DNA of 34,927 bases from an uncultured Dorea sp. (GTDB taxonomy: Bacteria; Bacillota; Clostridia; Lachnospirales; Lachnospiraceae): positions 1 through 34,927 of the forward strand of contig CANDQP010000023.1 in NCBI GenBank assembly GCA_947388185.1. The letters are read 5' to 3'. Positions 34,501 through 34,927 of the stretch are shown piece after piece. The notes under the pieces are model-generated. The model was given only the letters and a program-made list of their open reading frames with translations, was not told the DNA's origin and ran no database searches. Position 1 is the first letter of the stretch, and each line of letters starts with the position of its first letter. The position numbers and the translations under genes were made by a program.

Positions 34501-34927
34501 ATCCAAATATAATCTCCGGCAATGTAATCTGTACACATGCTCCCAAAGATGCCTCTAACAGCTCTATTCCATAATCTTCACCATAATGCAGACGAATCCT
34601 CTGGCAACAATTCTGCAGTCCATAGCTTCCAGTCGGGACCAGATTATCCAACGCTAAAGTCTCATTGATCTGCTTCATTTTCTGCAATGGAATTCCCGAT
34701 CCATTGTCAGTAATCTGAATATAGATCCTGTCACTGCAGGTAACCCGGATCTGAATCGACAACTCGAAATCCGACTCCGAGAAATCTCCATGAACAATGG
34801 AATTCTCCACGATCGGCTGGAGTGTGAACTTGGGAATTCCGCATTCTGCAACATGAGGCTCGCAGCAAATATCCCACTTTATACGTCCGTCATATCCTTC
34901 ATACTCTATCTGAAGATAAGATGAGAT
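34499..34927 (-). CDS. YesM-like sensor histidine kinase, C-terminal part (cut by window edge)
   Basis: The last 142 residues of a sensor kinase; the frame is open to the window edge with no start, so the N-terminal sensor and membrane parts lie outside. Visible are YLQIEYEGYDGRIKWDI before the ATPase domain, the N box LQPIVENSIVHG, the G1 box DNGSGIP, and a G2-type TGSYGLQNCCQRIRLHYG. This LQPIVENS pattern is typical of the YesM/LytS-type kinases that pair with AraC-type YesN regulators. The likely partner is the response regulator at 30170-31231. The signal is probably a sugar or its binding protein. Confidence 0.9.
   Translation of the reverse strand: MSSYLQIEYEGYDGRIKWDICCEPHVAECGIPKFTLQPIVENSIVHGDFSESDFELSIQIRVTCSDRIYIQITDNGSGIPLQKMKQINETLALDNLVPTGSYGLQNCCQRIRLHYGEDYGIELLEASLGACVQITLPEIIFG

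Overview
The window looks like chromosome of a low-to-mid GC anaerobic Firmicute, most likely a gut Lachnospiraceae (Dorea/Mediterraneibacter/Clostridium-like). The grounds are strong AGGAGG ribosome sites, a single-chain 1255-residue PurL, a paired radical SAM/DUF4130 DNA-metabolism module, YesMN-type sugar regulation and a SleB-type cell-wall hydrolase. No rRNA, CRISPR array or intact insertion sequence was seen. The species is inferred, not shown.

Layout. 1-620: the 5' part of a tRNA-Val gene on the minus strand with a near-perfect promoter, then a small coiled-coil protein. 662-1996: glutamate dehydrogenase. 2194-8052: a cyclic-di-GMP block. One minus-strand operon encodes a hybrid histidine kinase, a REC/HD-GYP/GGDEF response regulator and a separate HPt protein, and a divergent gene encodes a PilZ protein. 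8185-11952: purL. 12055-17256: a minus-strand run of radical SAM protein, DUF4130 protein, nuclease-helicase and a TIGR01906-like membrane protein. Its leading promoter carries two LexA-box-like sites, so an SOS-controlled DNA repair operon is likely. 17333-19860: a TetR regulator and a divergent glycogen branching enzyme. 19933-22081: a SleB-like hydrolase and a DUF1015 protein. 22172-23326: a lone tyrosine integrase.

23482-27580: an unusual divergent module. A MerR-type regulator fused to a zinc-ribbon and degenerate methyltransferase-like region faces an operon of a 30-residue membrane peptide, a PutP-like sodium/solute symporter and an uncharacterised glutamine-amidotransferase-like protein. 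A 22-bp perfect palindrome lies at the regulator's promoter. 27691-27843: a 50-codon remnant resembling the C-terminus of a large phage/ICE polyvalent protein. 27851-34927: a carbohydrate uptake and catabolism operon with a YesM-like kinase (cut by the window end), binding protein, two permeases, a YesN-like regulator, a Gfo/Idh/MocA oxidoreductase and a zinc polyol-type dehydrogenase. No ABC ATPase is encoded there.

The best candidates for under-described biology are the LexA-boxed radical SAM/DUF4130/nuclease-helicase operon and the MerR-methyltransferase-like/symporter/amidotransferase module. No stretch longer than 300 bases lacks a gene.
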